In this document: positions 31,618-43,569 of the stretch, piece after piece
How positions within the stretch are numbered: position 1 is the stretch's first letter
Layout of the letters: each line of letters starts with the position of its first letter
NCBI GenBank assembly: GCA_003971905.1
Contig: RSEE01000013.1
Location: 248,001-312,000 of the forward strand
Length of the DNA stretch: 64,000 bases
Source of the DNA: Moniliella sp. 'wahieum'
Taxonomy: Eukaryota > Basidiomycota > Moniliellomycetes > Moniliellales > Moniliellaceae
Direction of reading: 5' to 3'
The notes under the pieces: model-generated
What the model was told of the DNA's origin: nothing
What the model saw: only the letters and a program-made list of their open reading frames with translations
Databases searched by the model: none
Program-made: the position numbers and the translations under genes

Positions 31618-34085
31618 TCAGAACGACCACAAATCCATCGGGTCCACTGGATCACGGAGAAACGCTTGAGCCCGCGCATCGTCTTGTTGGTGCGCCGTAC
31701 TCAGAGCACGTTCCACAGCCGAGTCCGAGACAAAGGCACGGTACGACTTTTGACCCGGCAGCTGAGCGGGCGGCAAGGAAAAGGTGACTGGTGGGGGGGC
31801 GGCTGTTTGCGCCGATGCTCGGGCGGCTTAACGATCGGTGCCACCTGCGCCTCAAACATCGTGGCATAGGTATTGTCCAAAAGTCATCCAGGTTGTATCG
31901 TTCCCTGACAAAAGGCTCGGCCAAGATACGGCTCAAGGTGGCCACCGAGTGGTGATAATGCGATTGGCCCCCCGTCCCAGCGGCGTGGGGTCCCATCCTT
32001 GGTTCTCAGCCGCGGCAAGGGAAGCGCCCAAAGCAGCCAGTTCCCAGAGCGATGAATCGATTGCGTTCGTCTTGGTGGGGTCAGGCTCGCGCGCATCGTA
32101 GGGATCCTCTACCCCCTGCGGACCCAAGGCAAGCCGGTCGATCGCTCCGTTCATATACTCCGAAGTGAAATTGCGGTGAATGAGCACCATGCACTTTTGG
32201 TGCCGTTTGAGCAACGTCCACACCAGCGGAATCACGCTCACTGCCGCCGCAGGAGGCGCACGGAGTGCAAGCCTTGACAAACGCTTGACAAACGATGCCA
32301 CCATGGTCGCCGGAAGTAGAGGCGAGGCCAAGAAAGTATCGAGCAAGCGGAGGAAACGAGCCCGGTAACGCATATGCAACACAGAAGTTGCAACTTTTTC
32401 TTGCCCCTCGGGGGTGCGCGTCGTGCCTCCGAGAAGACTGTATAGTTTGGTGTAAACGCCGGATAGTCCAGGTTGTGATAGGCGATCAGTGTGTAAAGCG
32501 CGTTGAGGGCCAGCAAACTTGTCGCCCCGCCTGCCTCAAGGGCAATGACGAGCCAGTCCAGCAACATGTTGGGGGTTGAGAGGTGGGGGAGAATCTGGAT
32601 GTGGAGACGGAGAAGCAGGTCGTGGGTCTGAGCCAAGGAAAGTCCCCCTCCGATAACTCGTCCTTGGTCCGACTTGGGCAAGAGCAACGCCAGCCAAGCA
32701 TTGGTGAACGCAATCACTTGCTGGGTGATCATATGGACCGAATCGTGGAACGGCATTCTGCTCAATTTGGGACGGGATCGCTTGTTAGCCCGTTCCGCCA
32801 CCTCTCCCAAGACAGCAGTGGAGCTGGGGCCGGTACGACGCTTCTTCCTTGTGCTCCTTTCTCTTCCACCTCCTCGTCCTCTGAATCGGAGAACCAATCA
32901 TCCAGAGCCTCGTCGTCCTCCAGCTCATCCCCATCTTCAGTAACTTGCGCTTGGCCTTCTTTCCCTTCTTGCCTTTTTTTAGCGAACCTGGGCGTGTGGC
33001 GAGTTCCGGTACTAAAAACGCATTCAGGTCCTCTTGCTTGTCTGGCACAGCAGTGAGAAGGATAAGGAGCTGGAGAGCATGGGAGCGCATGAGGTCGCTT
33101 TGCTGAAAGGCAATAGGGGTCTTGCCCAAAAAGTATCTGAGGGTCTCTCCAGGTTAGCACGTTCCAGAGGGTAGAAGGAGGTAGAAGACACATACGCCAT
33201 TTCCCTCAGTGTAGCGAAGCGAGCGTCGTCGTATTTCTCCAAGAGTTCGTCAAACCGCTTGCGAATGTCCTCAAACACAGGCCCACCAAATGCCATGAAA
33301 CTGGCACTGATGGTGCTCTCAGATTTAAAGTTCAGATCGGGAAGAGGGGCTGGTCCAAGCAGCAGAGCCTTGATAAATGCCCTCCATGGGGTAGGGCTCC
33401 ACTCCGGGGAGGCCGAGATGTCATGGCCAACCTTAGCAGCGCGTTGTTCAGCATTGGCTTGATTTGCTTGGTCAGGGCCGAGGTGGCCGCGACCTGAAGA
33501 GCGACCAGGCACTCAAACGCATCCTTCCGCACTTGTTCACCCACCAGCCCGTGTGGGTCATCAAACGAGAGGAGAGAGGTGAGAAGTAAAATGTACGAAT
33601 TCCATCGATCCTGAAGCCAGTGTGCTACCGCTGCACTAGCCGGGTCCTCCGTGATGCAGCCGGGCCAAGTGGTCGGTCTGCATCGAGTCTTTCAGAGCGC
33701 CGCCTTCGTCCACTTGGTAGCCCAAACGCAGACGTCCATCCCCCAAGAGCGCAAGGAACGAGCGTTGAAGGATTTGAACACCGGCATGAAGCGCTTTAAC
33801 CTGGGCTGGAACAGCGTCCCTGTCAGCCGTCTGGGCCATGCCACGGGCGAGGCGGAGGACGACATTGAGGAGCTCAGCAAGCGGGTTAAGGTCGGCGCCA
33901 GAAGCCAGCTGCGTTTGCAACTCAACCACCTCGGAAAGGTACCGGTTAGATTTCTTGGACTTCTTGGGCGCCTTGCCCTCCTGCAACACTGGGCGCTTCA
34001 TGGTGGAGGTGGATGCGTCGCTGGGCAACTCGGCAAGCGGGCGAGCAACCTGCTCTGTTTGCGAGAGGGCTGGAGGCAAAAACAA
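31618..34085 (-). CDS. NOC4: Noc4-like ribosome biogenesis protein
   Basis: Nucleolar protein with a CBF/Mak21 domain, working with Nop14 in 40S maturation. The N-terminal frames give RPVLQEGKAPKKSKKSNRYL, ELQTQLASGADLNPLAELL, SPEWSPTPWRAFIKALLLG and FDELLEKYDDARFATLREMA. A 59-nt intron (33137-33195) follows, then YFLGKTPIAFQQSDLMRSHA and an acidic stretch (DDWFSDSEDEEVEE). The CBF domain contains LLALNALYTLIAYHNLDYP, HMRYRARFLRLLDTFLASP and VKRLSRLALRAPPAAAVSVI. The tail ends ARAQAFLRDPVDPMDLWSF-stop. Several one-base slips lie in the conserved part, for example near 32450. A 5' exon before 34085 is possible, because CCTCCAG upstream looks like an acceptor; the inner ATG at about 34012 is an alternative start. 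Confidence 0.9.
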
Positions 34086-34607
34086 AAAAATTAGACCGGG
34101 CGGAACAAGCGATCCATTCCGCCCGCTCCCTTCCCATTGCCCGTCGCGGTGAATGACTTGAGCACCTCATCCAGTCACGTGCCACTTGCTGCGATGGAAT
34201 TGATCTCATCGTTGCTTGCGGTTGCTGGACGTCTTACGGGCCATCGGTAGGTGTGCGACTCAAGCAATGCAAGTGTGGTAATGCATAATGGTGCATGGGT
34301 TAAGCCCGAGTGAATCTCTTTCTCAGTGCCTTTGACAACTCCCAACAGTCTGGGTGCGGCCCATACCAGTTCCCCGGATCAAACGATCGTATGTACGAGA
34401 CAAGAACAACACGTCCTAGCCTGTCGGACTTTGGGGGCCTGTACTCGCGGGTGGCTGACTTTCCGTTTCTGCCCCCTGGCCCAACCCAATCGACCATTAA
34501 CACCATCAGCAAGTTGAACGCATCCACCACGTCCCCATCGGACTCCATAATACAATACAATCTCTGCCTTCGACGAGAGGGAAGGGGGGAGGGGTAGGAA
34601 ATGGTTG
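34086..34607. other. Gap between NOC4 and INO80F-like gene
   Basis: Small frames only. A minus-strand MARKTSSNRKQ near 34240 could be a first NOC4 exon but no clean splice joins it. ATGCAT occurs near 34278. Confidence 0.4.
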
Positions 34608-35264
34608 TCAAGGCAACGACTCCTCCGAGGAGGAGTAATCCCGCGTCGAGTGTCGGGGAGGGCCACGTGTACTGGAATTGGGTCCATCGCGCATGGCCAA
34701 AAGTTCCTCATCGAAGGGAGAAAGCGTCCATAGCTTCCTCCAGCGCGTGACACTCGTCGTCCTTCTTCGCCGGGCTATCGACCGACATGGCGTCATCAGA
34801 GCCGGGGTAGGCACCAGTCTCCGACACTCCGTTTTTCGCACCGTTCAAGGAAGAATGTGCTTTGAGCTGTACCGCACTGCTCCCTCCTTCGCGCCGGGCC
34901 CGCTCGGGAGTCATACCCAAGCGTTCCAGGGCTACCACTTCATGCTCCATGCGCTCATACAGTAACCTAGTCCACAGGTCCGAGGTCAGATCGCTCCCAA
35001 TTCCACCACATTGTTCGATGGGGAAAACGTACGCGCGCTCGAGTCTCACTCTTTGGATTTTGCGCTTGAGGATGAGCGTCTTGGCATGCATCCGGTCGTT
35101 TTCGGCCTCCATATCGGCCACCTTGCGCTTCAACTCGCGGTACTTGGCGCGGTACTTGGTCGCATCCGAACTCACAGCGACACTCGATTGGTACGCTTTG
35201 GACTTTTGCCTCCTGTTCCCCCAGCGCCCGTTGATCGGGTCTGCTCGTTTGGTGCTGTAGACAT
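34608..35264 (-). CDS. INO80 complex subunit F-like coiled-coil protein
   Basis: The core YRAKYRELKRKVADMEAEND plus KTLILKRKIQRVRLERAYVF is the coiled-coil helix with the R-x-x-RLER end found in INO80F-type subunits of the INO80 chromatin remodeller, acting in the nucleus. The likely start is ATG at 35264 (MSTAPNEQTRSTGAGG, a disordered lead), which joins the core after one frame change near 35185. The second half has LERLGMTPERARREGG and an acidic patch SDDAMSVDSPAKKDDE. One frame stops at 34708 after DAFSLR; another, one base off, continues LSPFDEELLAMRDGP and ends YSSSEESLP-stop at 34608, which I prefer. Family assignment rests on the helix alone. Confidence 0.6.
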
Positions 35265-35968
35265 AAGCGAGTGGGGGCCAAGGTCGTCGTCGTCGTCGCG
35301 GTCGCCTCCCCAGCGCAATGGACACGCGAAAGGCCCTGGGCCACCTTGAGCCTCGGCGGGATACGTAAGCGACTCACCAGCCTGAAAATGAAATGTATTT
35401 ATTCTTGCAAGTGCTATACGTAACTGCGTTGCCAGTTCATCATGCCCGACTACTCCATTTGACCATTCAAGCTTGCAGCTTCAAGCTTCTTCCTCTCGCC
35501 CATGCTGGCCTGCTGCTGGCATTGCCAGCACGGGTATCCTGATGCAGAGATGCCCAGTTCCACTTGATATAGGGAAGAGGAAGCCACCCAGGTAGCTTTC
35601 ATTATCTCGTGCATAATCTGGGCAATCCAGCCTATCACAAAGAACAGTGGCACCCCTTTTCTGACTCTCTGCTGACCTTGTTTTCAATACACCCTTCGGA
35701 TAGCACAGGCGACACTGACTAGTTCCAGCTATTGCACTACTTACGCTCGTCCCACAAAATCACACACACACACGGATCAAAACGACCCACATGCCAGTAA
35801 AAGGGAAAGGACATGGAGCCGGGGGACAAGCCATCTCTGACAGGAGAAGGGACAGTCGTTTCCCAACGCGCACAAGGAGAGACGCCATTATCATGTTCAC
35901 CACAGCCCAAGTAGTATGCATGACACAAAGCACGCAGCCGCAGGGGCGCTGCCTCCTCAAAGCGTACC
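35265..35968. other. Gap between INO80F-like and 14-3-3 genes
   Basis: Holds an AAGCTT heptad array at 35469-35488 and a CACACACACACA run near 35762. If 14-3-3 is read in its uninterrupted frame it extends to 35737. Confidence 0.5.
35469..35488. repeat. Heptad array AAGCTT
   Basis: AAGCTT at 35469, CAGCTT at 35476 and AAGCTT at 35483: three units at exact 7-bp steps. Confidence 0.75.
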
Positions 35969-36777
35969 TTAAGCCTCAGGCTGGGCCTCTGGCGCCCCTC
36001 TGGCGCCGCCTCAGGCGGAACCTCCGCCTCAGCGGCAGGAGCAGGGGGCTGTGCCTGCTCGTGCTCCTGCATGTCCGACGTCCAAAGAGTGAGGTTGTCG
36101 CGCAGCAACTGCATGATCAGAGTCGAGTCCTTGTACGACTCCTCCGACAGCGTGTCGAGCTCAGCAATGGCATCGTCGAACGCTTGCTTGGCCAAGTGGC
36201 AGGCACGGTCGGGCGAGTTGAGAATCTCGTAGTAGAACACAGAGAAGTTGAGCGCCAATCCAAGACGGATGGGGTGGGTAGGCGGGAGGTCCTTGACAGC
36301 CACATCCGATGCGGCCTGGTACGCCTCCAGCGACTTGTCAGCGGCCTCCTTCCTCCGGTCACCAGAGGCGAACTCGGCAAGGTAACGGTAGTAGTCGCCC
36401 TTCATCTTGTGGTAGAAGACCTTGCTCTCGCCCGACTGCGCCGAAGGGATGAGGTGCTTGTCAAGGACAGCAAGGATGTCCTCGCAAATCTTGGCAAGCT
36501 CGCTCTCAATCTTCTCACGGTAGGTCTTGATCATGGCCACGTGGTGCTCATTGCCCTTGCTCTCCTCCTTCTGCTCAATCGACGAGGCGATGCGCCACGA
36601 TGCACGGCGAGCGCCAATGACGTTCTTGTAAGCGACAGAGAGCAGGTTGCGTTCCTCAATCGTCAGCTCCTGGTCGGTAGAGGCAACAGCCTTCATCTGC
36701 TCGACCATCTCCTCGTATCGCTCAGCCTGCTCGGCGAGCTTGGCGAGGTACACGGAGTCTTCACGGGACGTAGACAT
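35969..36777 (-). CDS. 14-3-3 protein
   Basis: Phosphoserine-binding dimeric adaptor, cytosol and nucleus. It starts [20 protein letters not shown]. Signature 1 is [20 protein letters not shown] and signature 2 is [20 protein letters not shown]. Phosphopeptide-pocket residues (K in VAYKNV, R in ARRAS, the [11 protein letters not shown] block) are present. The Ala/Pro/Glu-rich tail [16 protein letters not shown] reads on, after a one-base slip at a GGGG run, as APEAQPEA-stop at 35969, giving about 270 residues, the normal size. Without that slip the frame runs another 78 codons of non-conserved sequence to 35737. A GTACGC after CTTAAG could also be a splice donor. A single copy is seen here; fungi usually have one or two. 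Confidence 0.96.
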
Positions 36778-37734
36778 GAGGTTTCAACTGGGGCGCATGA
36801 ACGGAAGAGGTCAGCCAAAGAACCAACATACGACGCGTGGCGGAGCGGGCTCGCCCCTCCCCCACGCAAAGGAGATGGGTGGGGAGGGCGCAGCGCTGGT
36901 CCGTGCGCACGAGATGGATGCGGGCATTCGCGGCAACAGTAGGGCCAGGGATGCTGGCGGCAGCTACAACAGCAGACGGTAACAGGAGTGTATGCTTACA
37001 AAGACAAAGGGCGAAGGGGGTGAAGCTGGAAGCTGAAAGAGGTGGTGGTGTGGAGCTGGGAGCTCGACCGAGGCGGTGCGCAAGACGCGCCGGCGGGGCG
37101 GAGGGAGACGGTGGGAAGCCGGTGCACTGCCCTTGTGCGGCAGCAGATACAGCGCCCGGATGCCGGGCAAGGGGGCATCCCACTTGTGTACACTGGCGCC
37201 GTGCTGTGTTTCTATGTACTTCCGGCGGCGGCGCGCCAGTGTGCGAGTGGCAGCCATGAAGCTGTCGCCTCCGCCTGCGGGTGAGATTAGGTAAGCGGTG
37301 TGTTGGACGGGGAGGGGGAGGCGTAGAGTGGGGGTTACGTTACGTCAGCTCGCAGCGCGCCGCGATCGGTGAGCCTCAGGCCTCTTGAGGGGCCTCAGGC
37401 TGCGTCACGCGTCAGCGCGCCAGGCCAGCCCCTCTGGAGAAACTGGGCCAGCTGAGCGTCATGCTGACCTAAGCCGTCAAAGGCTATTTATGATGCCTGG
37501 TGACCGGTGAGCGATGAGCGATGATCAATGCGGTGATTGTGATTGGTACTGCATTTATATACTGCTCGGGGTGCCCTAGGGATACAGCACCTAAACATTG
37601 GGCTTTCGACCAAGCAGGATACATTCCCCTTTCCGCATCACATGTCCACCCTGGCCCGCTCTCCCCTGAAGGAAGGCCCTTTCCCCCCCGTTGCCTGCCG
37701 CCTCACAAGGCAGTATCCCCCCCGACAGTACTCA
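36778..37734. other. Upstream region of 14-3-3, possible small ORF
   Basis: Mostly promoter. A minus-strand frame (37257-36964, 97 codons) starts MAATRTLARRRRKYIETQHG with a basic presequence-like N-terminus and KWDAPLPGIRALYLLPHKGS. It could be a small mitochondrial protein or an upstream exon, but I recognise no family. AGGCCT at 37378 and an AGCGAT pair at 37510/37517 are the heptad motifs here. Confidence 0.35.
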
Positions 37735-39925
37735 TCAGTTGTGCATCCCCTCCCATTCCAGCCCCATTGCGGCCAGTGCAACAGATGCCCAAGACCACCC
37801 GAGCAGGACAGTAGCACGCAACCCGCTACCCCCAATCTTCATCTTCATCCACGCCGCATAGCTGTCAGCCCGCAAATGGTACTGGACGGGCAGGCCACTG
37901 GCTGGGGCAAAGTAGATACTCTCTTGCCCTAGCAGTACGCAGCGCACTTGATCGGGGCTGCGAGCATAGACCCATGACACCAGGTACCCTTGGCCAGTCG
38001 GCGTGAGGCGCCACCCTTTGGGCTGCGTGCCCCAGCGGGAGAACAGGAACCCCCCTGGAATCAACGAGGGCCAGACCTCTGTTCCGTCAGAGCAAGCCAT
38101 TGCCTTGCTGGGGACGGGGATTTGGATCTGTTCCATCAACGCGATAAAGGGGTACTGACTCCCTGGTTCAAGTGCTCCTTGCTTATATTCAAACAGCGTA
38201 GTGTAGTTCTTGAACACCGCCAGCCCCCGACAGCCGTACATGAAAACCAAACTGTCCGTTGCGGGATCGAGGTAGGGCACCGAAATTTCTTGAGCCTCAG
38301 GGTCTTCCTATATATGCACAGAGCAAGTCAAAAGAAGGGTCAGCGTATCCAGCCTATCTCGGACGTTAAACACGTACGGTAAAGTGCGTGTCCCACGGCT
38401 GCGACGTTGTTACGGGATGGTTATTGCGATCTTTCTCAGTTGCAGTTCCGGGATAAGGCACTTTGGTGGGGAATTCAGAGAAGGTAATCTTCCTTTTGGG
38501 TGCCTGGATTCCAAGAGGTGTACCATCAGGCTGCAAAAGTCCGTATATGAAGCTCCAGACCAGGAATCCATTCCGTGTGTCGATTGCAATCAAGTCGGCG
38601 TGGCATTGATTCCGTTAGGAATGGTGCATCTTGCACGAGCCGAAAAGAAGATGTAGGTTCCATCGAAGCAAACGGAATCCATCACGTCCCAGTCGAGTAT
38701 GCCTGAAGCAATAGGGCGCAACAGAACTGTACTCCAGGGCCGAGTAAGGTTGGCACTCTTGACAACTTGACCCGAGTCAATGTCTCGGATCTGAACCCTC
38801 TCGACCTGGCCCTGGTCGTCGGTTTGTAATCTGAAAAGTAGGGATCAGTATAAACGGAAAATGGAGAATGATGGGTGTGAAAGGCGCACCTGGCGTAATA
38901 AGGGGGCGCAATCATTTCTTTTAGTCTCCCACATACATCTGGCAGTCGAAAGAGGTGGCCTCGTCGTGGTTCGTACCCCAGTTGCTCGGCAGTCATGGCC
39001 GATTCCGCTTTAAAAAGTACGTTGACAACGGGTGGTACATCCGGCACCACCGCCAACGCACGAGCCTGCTCCTCCATCGTTTCACCCATTCATCCAAAAA
39101 TGATACCGCTGATCCCGCGAGAGTGCACGCCTTTTATACTTGGTGAGAACCACGTACGGACCAGAGATGAAAGGAAAAAGCGCATCATCGTCGTCCGGGT
39201 TGACAGTGACTTGACTCAGTTCCTTGTATGTAAGGTTATCATGGACAAACAACCTGTTATTATGCTCACGTGCCAGGACGGTGCCATCGACAAAGGATCC
39301 CAAAATCAGCCTATCGTCGAGGAGGACGGGCACGGCGGGAAGTGTATAAGTGCTTGATCCTGCTTCCACAGCACGCGCTGCCGGCAAGGTTGCCGCCTCA
39401 CTTTCCTTGTCCCCTGAGAAGCTGAGGCAGGACTCCCAGTTATAGGCGGTACGGGAACCGAGAAGAGGGACAAGATGGGTGTTGAGAGGACTATCATTCG
39501 TCCACAGCTGGCCCGAGGAGATCTCGGCGCCAAACTGCTGAGCGACCAGGTAGTGGTATACGCACAGTTCTCGCCACGATTTGAGCAGCGGGACAGGAGG
39601 AACAAATAGGGAATCTTGAATCCCCTGACCCGGTTTGACGAGGGACCAACGAAGGGCAAGCGTATGCCAGACCATGTCCCATCTGAGGGCAGCCTGCCAC
39701 TCTATACACAAAGCGTCAGTTGGACAATGGCGCGGCACAAGTTAGCTTGCTATTGCCCTGCGAGAAGAGGGGAATTTTGCGTACTAGAAGACACGCGCTC
39801 GAAATGTGTCAATTCGTACGGGTTCAGCACCCCTGTCGAGGCAATGCTGGCAAGCACTTCGAGGGGAAAGCATGGAGACCAGTCATGGTCCAGGAGGTGG
39901 TGGTGGTGGTGGTTGAGTAGCTGGT
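37735..39925 (-). CDS. F-box protein with propeller-like C-terminal part
   Basis: The first exon region (about 39925-39800) reads LNHHHHHLLDHDWSPCFPLE, then VLASIASTGVLNPYELTHFE. This fits an F-box (FPLEVL...L..F), the Skp1-binding domain of SCF ubiquitin ligases. After a likely intron comes CIEWQAALRWDMVWHTLALR. Then a long beta-rich part has LPAVPVLLDDRLILGSFVDG, ISGPYVVLTKYKRRALSRDQ, QVERVQIRDIDSGQVVK, LIAIDTRNGFLVWSFIYG and VFMYGCRGLAVFKNY, the strand pattern of a quinoprotein- or WD-like propeller. Two intron-like gaps (near 38290-38370 and 38830-38890) show GT-AG ends. The C-terminus ends with a hydrophobic helix (TVLLGWSWASVALAAMGLE). The start codon is not fixed. The target is unknown. 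Confidence 0.5.
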
Positions 39926-40432
39926 GTGGGAGTTAAGGGGAGGGGTATGATGGCAATTGCGGTTGTGGCTTGCCTTTTAACATACAAGGCATACTTAGCA
40001 TGAAGTACACGGTATCGGTGGCGGTGGTGCGGCTGAATTGGGCTAGACCCCGGACAACCGTTGCCGTGGTTATGTTGTAGCACCCCTAGACAAGCTTCAA
40101 GCTTCAAGCACCTATGTACGCAGTACTCATGCAGCACCATGCGTTTGCTGGCCAAAGCAGCCCCCTTCTGTCCCTGCTCAGGTCTCACACGCCTCACAGG
40201 CCTCGCAGTTCCGCGGTTGTTCCGCCCGTCTTCCCTGCTCCACAGCCATGTGGCGCAGCCAAAGGCCTGGAGGCGACTGGCCGTCTCAGTCTGTAAGTGT
40301 TGTTGGGGCTTTTCGTCCACCACCACCACCACTAGTGCGTGAATGCATCACCCTCGAAGAGGACTATCCGGACTCTTGATGACCGTCCAACCTACGAATC
40401 AAGCTTTGCGTCTCTCTCTCTCTCCCTCCTTG
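39926..40432. other. Gap with AAGCTT heptads
   Basis: No gene recognised. Contains the array at 40092-40110, a CT dinucleotide run at 40412-40424 and a CACCAC run near 40317. Confidence 0.5.
40092..40110. repeat. Heptad array AAGCTT
   Basis: AAGCTT at 40092 and 40099 and AAGCAC at 40106, at exact 7-bp steps. Confidence 0.8.
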
Positions 40433-43100
40433 CTATGCACACATGGTGAGGGGACCAGATTCCATACTTGGAATGAGCTCAAGGCCCCCTGTTTTTTTAC
40501 TCGCCTCCCCAGGATGTAGCCATAAGGGATCAGCCAGGATGGCCTCGACAGACAAGCCGGTGGGCTCGCTGGTAAGCTGGAGGAAGGCATCCAGCCAATA
40601 GGGAGGCAAGGACTCTGATGGAACGGGGTCAGGGGCCGGGGCCTGCCTTGGGATACCACCGAGGCCGGGAGTACTGCCATTGGTGTTTCGGGCAAGATGG
40701 CCGAGTGGGGGACGGCAGTGGTGGCTGTTCGTAAAATTGGTGGGGTGGTCGGCACAGGATTTGGAGGGGATGGGGCGGCTCTGGGTCCGAGGCGGATGCG
40801 TCCGAGGCTGGCGTGGCTGAGGCCATCGAGCTGGAGGAGGCTTTGCGTGCCTGATACATCTGACCTAGCATGTCGGACGAGTAATGCTCAATCCCGTCAA
40901 CTCGTACCCCCGCTCCCGTCGTTGTGCAGACGATTGCGCTTGATGGCCTGCACAAACAGACGCTCCAACTGTTCGCCCGACAAATTGAGCGCGGCTGTAC
41001 GCGGGTCGCGTTCGGTTCCAGCACCGTGATCCTTGGATCGCCCGCGCCGGAAAGTGAGGCTGTCCAGCAGATCAATCACAAAGGCCAACTCGCCATCAAC
41101 GCCCCAGCCGGCCCCGGCTTTGACTACCGAAGAGGGAGGACTTGCAGTGCGCCACAAGATATCAAAAATGAGGACCAGCCCACTGTTAAAGAGAGCATGG
41201 CGGGTGCTCCAGGAACGGATTAAGTCTGACTCGAGTTAGTTAACCGTTGCCTTTGGCTGAGAGGGAGGGGGAGGGGGGGAGGGCAGCAGGACGTACTAAT
41301 ACCATGTACCCAACAACGCTGCCAGCCATATGATAGCATACGCGAGCACTCGATTGCGCGCCATACAGAGTAGGTTTCTGGGTTGGGTTCGTCAGCCGAG
41401 AGAGGAAGCGCAGTTAGGTTGTCCAAAGGCTTTGGATGAAACATCTGATATGGAATACGGCTGGTGGGGTAGGACTTATCCGCCATCTTGCCATAGCCGA
41501 GCAGCATGAAGGGCATATGAAGTGATAGGAGCAGTGACATGATTCGGACGCGCAGCATGGCGGATTGGAACAAGATCTCGGGCAAGGCGGCGGCCAGGGC
41601 AATGTCGTACTCGGGCCGGTCGTACTTTCTCACCTCAATGCGGAGGTACGAAGGCCTGCGACTGGCCTCATTCTGAATCAACTGATCTTGCTGCAAAACC
41701 TGAGAATAGCCCACCGTCCGCCGGCGCGCGGCGTCGTGCACACCCAGGTCACCCTGCCGGCGGTTGAGGTCCGCCAAGGCAATGTAAAAAGGCCAGATGC
41801 ACATGCACCCCGTCATCATCTTCGGATCCGTATCGCCCAGGCTTCCATTCGAGGCTTTCAAGTCTTCGAGCGGGAGAAAATGGTCTACGGGCAAGTCCCA
41901 TTCGGTGGTGAAAGTGCCGGGGAAGAGAATGTAAGTGCCATAGGGTGCCGCATTCCAATCTTGAGCACACAACGCAAGCCAAATCGAGGCTGCTTCGAAT
42001 CGCTCCAACGTCTGAGGGCCCTGTGAAACTTTGCCTAGCCGATCCAAGCCCTGATTGCGGGCAGCGCGTATGCAGGCATCGAGGATGGCGGGATCGCCAG
42101 CGGGCCAACCACTGAAGGAGGAGCAGACGATGTTCGCCAAGCCAGCTTGGATGCGCAGCAGCGCAGTCTCAGAGGAGACAGCGAAGGCGCTGCGCTCGGG
42201 AGGGCCCTGCGCAGCATAGAAACACTCGGTGGCGGTGCGGGCAAGGCGTTTGGCCACGCCCGAGGGTTGCACCGTCTCGTCAATCAGTCCCCATAGGACA
42301 AGCCGGGTAGGAGGAAAGATCATAGACGGTGGCGCAGACGGCACAGAACCAGGAAAGAAAGGCGAGCCAGAAGGGCGGGTCGGCATAACACGCCGCGTAC
42401 GCCGTCACGATAGAGGGAGCGCACACGAACGAGCATGGTGGCGGGGTTGTACATGGGGATAGCAGGATAGACATCGGCAACATACATCTCCAGCACCTTT
42501 TCGGCCAACTCGCCGGTGGCGGGAAGCAACGTGAAGGCATGGGGGACGAGGTCTGCGGGGGATGTGCGCTGCGCTGCGGAGAGACAGGACGGGGGGCGAC
42601 GGGGGGATGTGCTAGCGACGGAGATGGTGAACTGGGTCTGGAGGCGGGCCGGAAGTAGACGGATGGGATGGAGCGGAGGGAGCGGCCGAAGACGAGGCGG
42701 CAGAGGCGTGTGGCCGGGTGCGGCGGAGGCGGACGGTGCCGGTGCGGACACATTGGGCAGCAGTCATATCGCGTGCACGGCAGGCGGAACATACTGCCGC
42801 TGCCGGTCGCACCTGGAGGACGACGACCAAGAGGGCGAGTCAGGTGCCAGGGCTCAGGCATTGGGCTGCTGGGGGCAAGGCAGAAGGGGCGAACACATAC
42901 TTGATCTTGCTGGCACGGCAGGCATCACACGACAGCTGCGGCCGTCTGCGGGGGGGGACGCCGCCCAGCAGCACCCGGGAATGCGCCTTCAGGATCCGCA
43001 CTGGGCTGCGCAGCGTCCTGGGCGGCGTGCATGGCAACGGGCGTGGCGGCGACCGGCTTTGAGAAGGGCCCAAACGGGAGGCGGTGCCCCCCATCGCCAT
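40433..43100 (-). CDS. Zn2Cys6 transcription factor A
   Basis: Fungal binuclear-cluster regulator. Exon 1 (to 42901) ends with the half cluster SCDACRASKIK. An 88-nt intron (42813-42900) follows, then CDRQRQYVPP in one frame and VCSACRARDMTAAQC in the next, which together supply the remaining cysteines. The cluster therefore spans an intron and a one-base slip. The middle region fits the fungal-specific TF domain: VYPAIPMYNPATMLVRV, ASIWLALCAQDWNAAPYGTY and VRIMSLLLSLHMPFMLLGYG. A second intron begins at 41302; exon 3 reads DLIRSWSTRHALFNSGLVLI and VDGELAFVIDLLDSLTFRRG. The tail ends LPPYWLDAFLQLTSEPTGLS ... SMESGPLTMCA-stop at 40433. Divergent from factor B with about 470 bp between starts. 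Target genes unknown. Confidence 0.82.
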
Positions 43101-43569
43101 GGGTCATCGATCTCATCGATCATCGATCATCGGCCATCGAATGATGCCCACCGGAAAAGGCCTGGCAGGTGCAGGTGGTTGCGCGTCAGTTAAACGTTCA
43201 GTTTCAGCTTCATTTGAAAGTTGATGTTTGAAGCTTATAAGCGCAAAGAGGGGCGCAGGGCGTGCGGAGGCGAGGCCAGGTCGCTTTTGAAACGTCGAGG
43301 ACCCGCCTTTTGTCGCTTTCGCTGCGTGTGCTGCGTAAGCATCACATCCCCAGCACGCGGCGGTAGATCTGGACTCTGAACGTCAGTTCCCCAAACCCTG
43401 CTCCACATCCCTGATGCCCTCCGCGCCGTCACCCACTGGCTCACGCGTGCCCTCTCACCCTCACCCCTCCGCTCCCTGGGTCTCCACGGACCGTCCGAGG
43501 CCCAGGGCAGAGGGAGCCCACTTATAAGCCCTCCTCCGTCCCCCCCGCACGCCCCCGCCGCCCCATCCC
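43101..43569. other. Shared promoter of the two Zn2Cys6 factors
   Basis: Divergent 470-bp region carrying an ATCGAT array (43106-43134), AACGTT (43193) and AAGCTT (43231). No separate gene seen. Co-regulation of both factors is possible. Confidence 0.55.
43106..43134. repeat. Heptad array ATCGAT
   Basis: ATCGAT at 43106, 43115 and 43122, then ATCGGC at 43129. Three of the steps are 9, 7 and 7 bp. Confidence 0.8.

Noticed and set aside
39883-40332. 149-codon minus-strand frame as a gene
   Set aside because: Ends in a GGT-repeat shadow and shows no family resemblance; part of it overlaps the F-box first exon in another frame.
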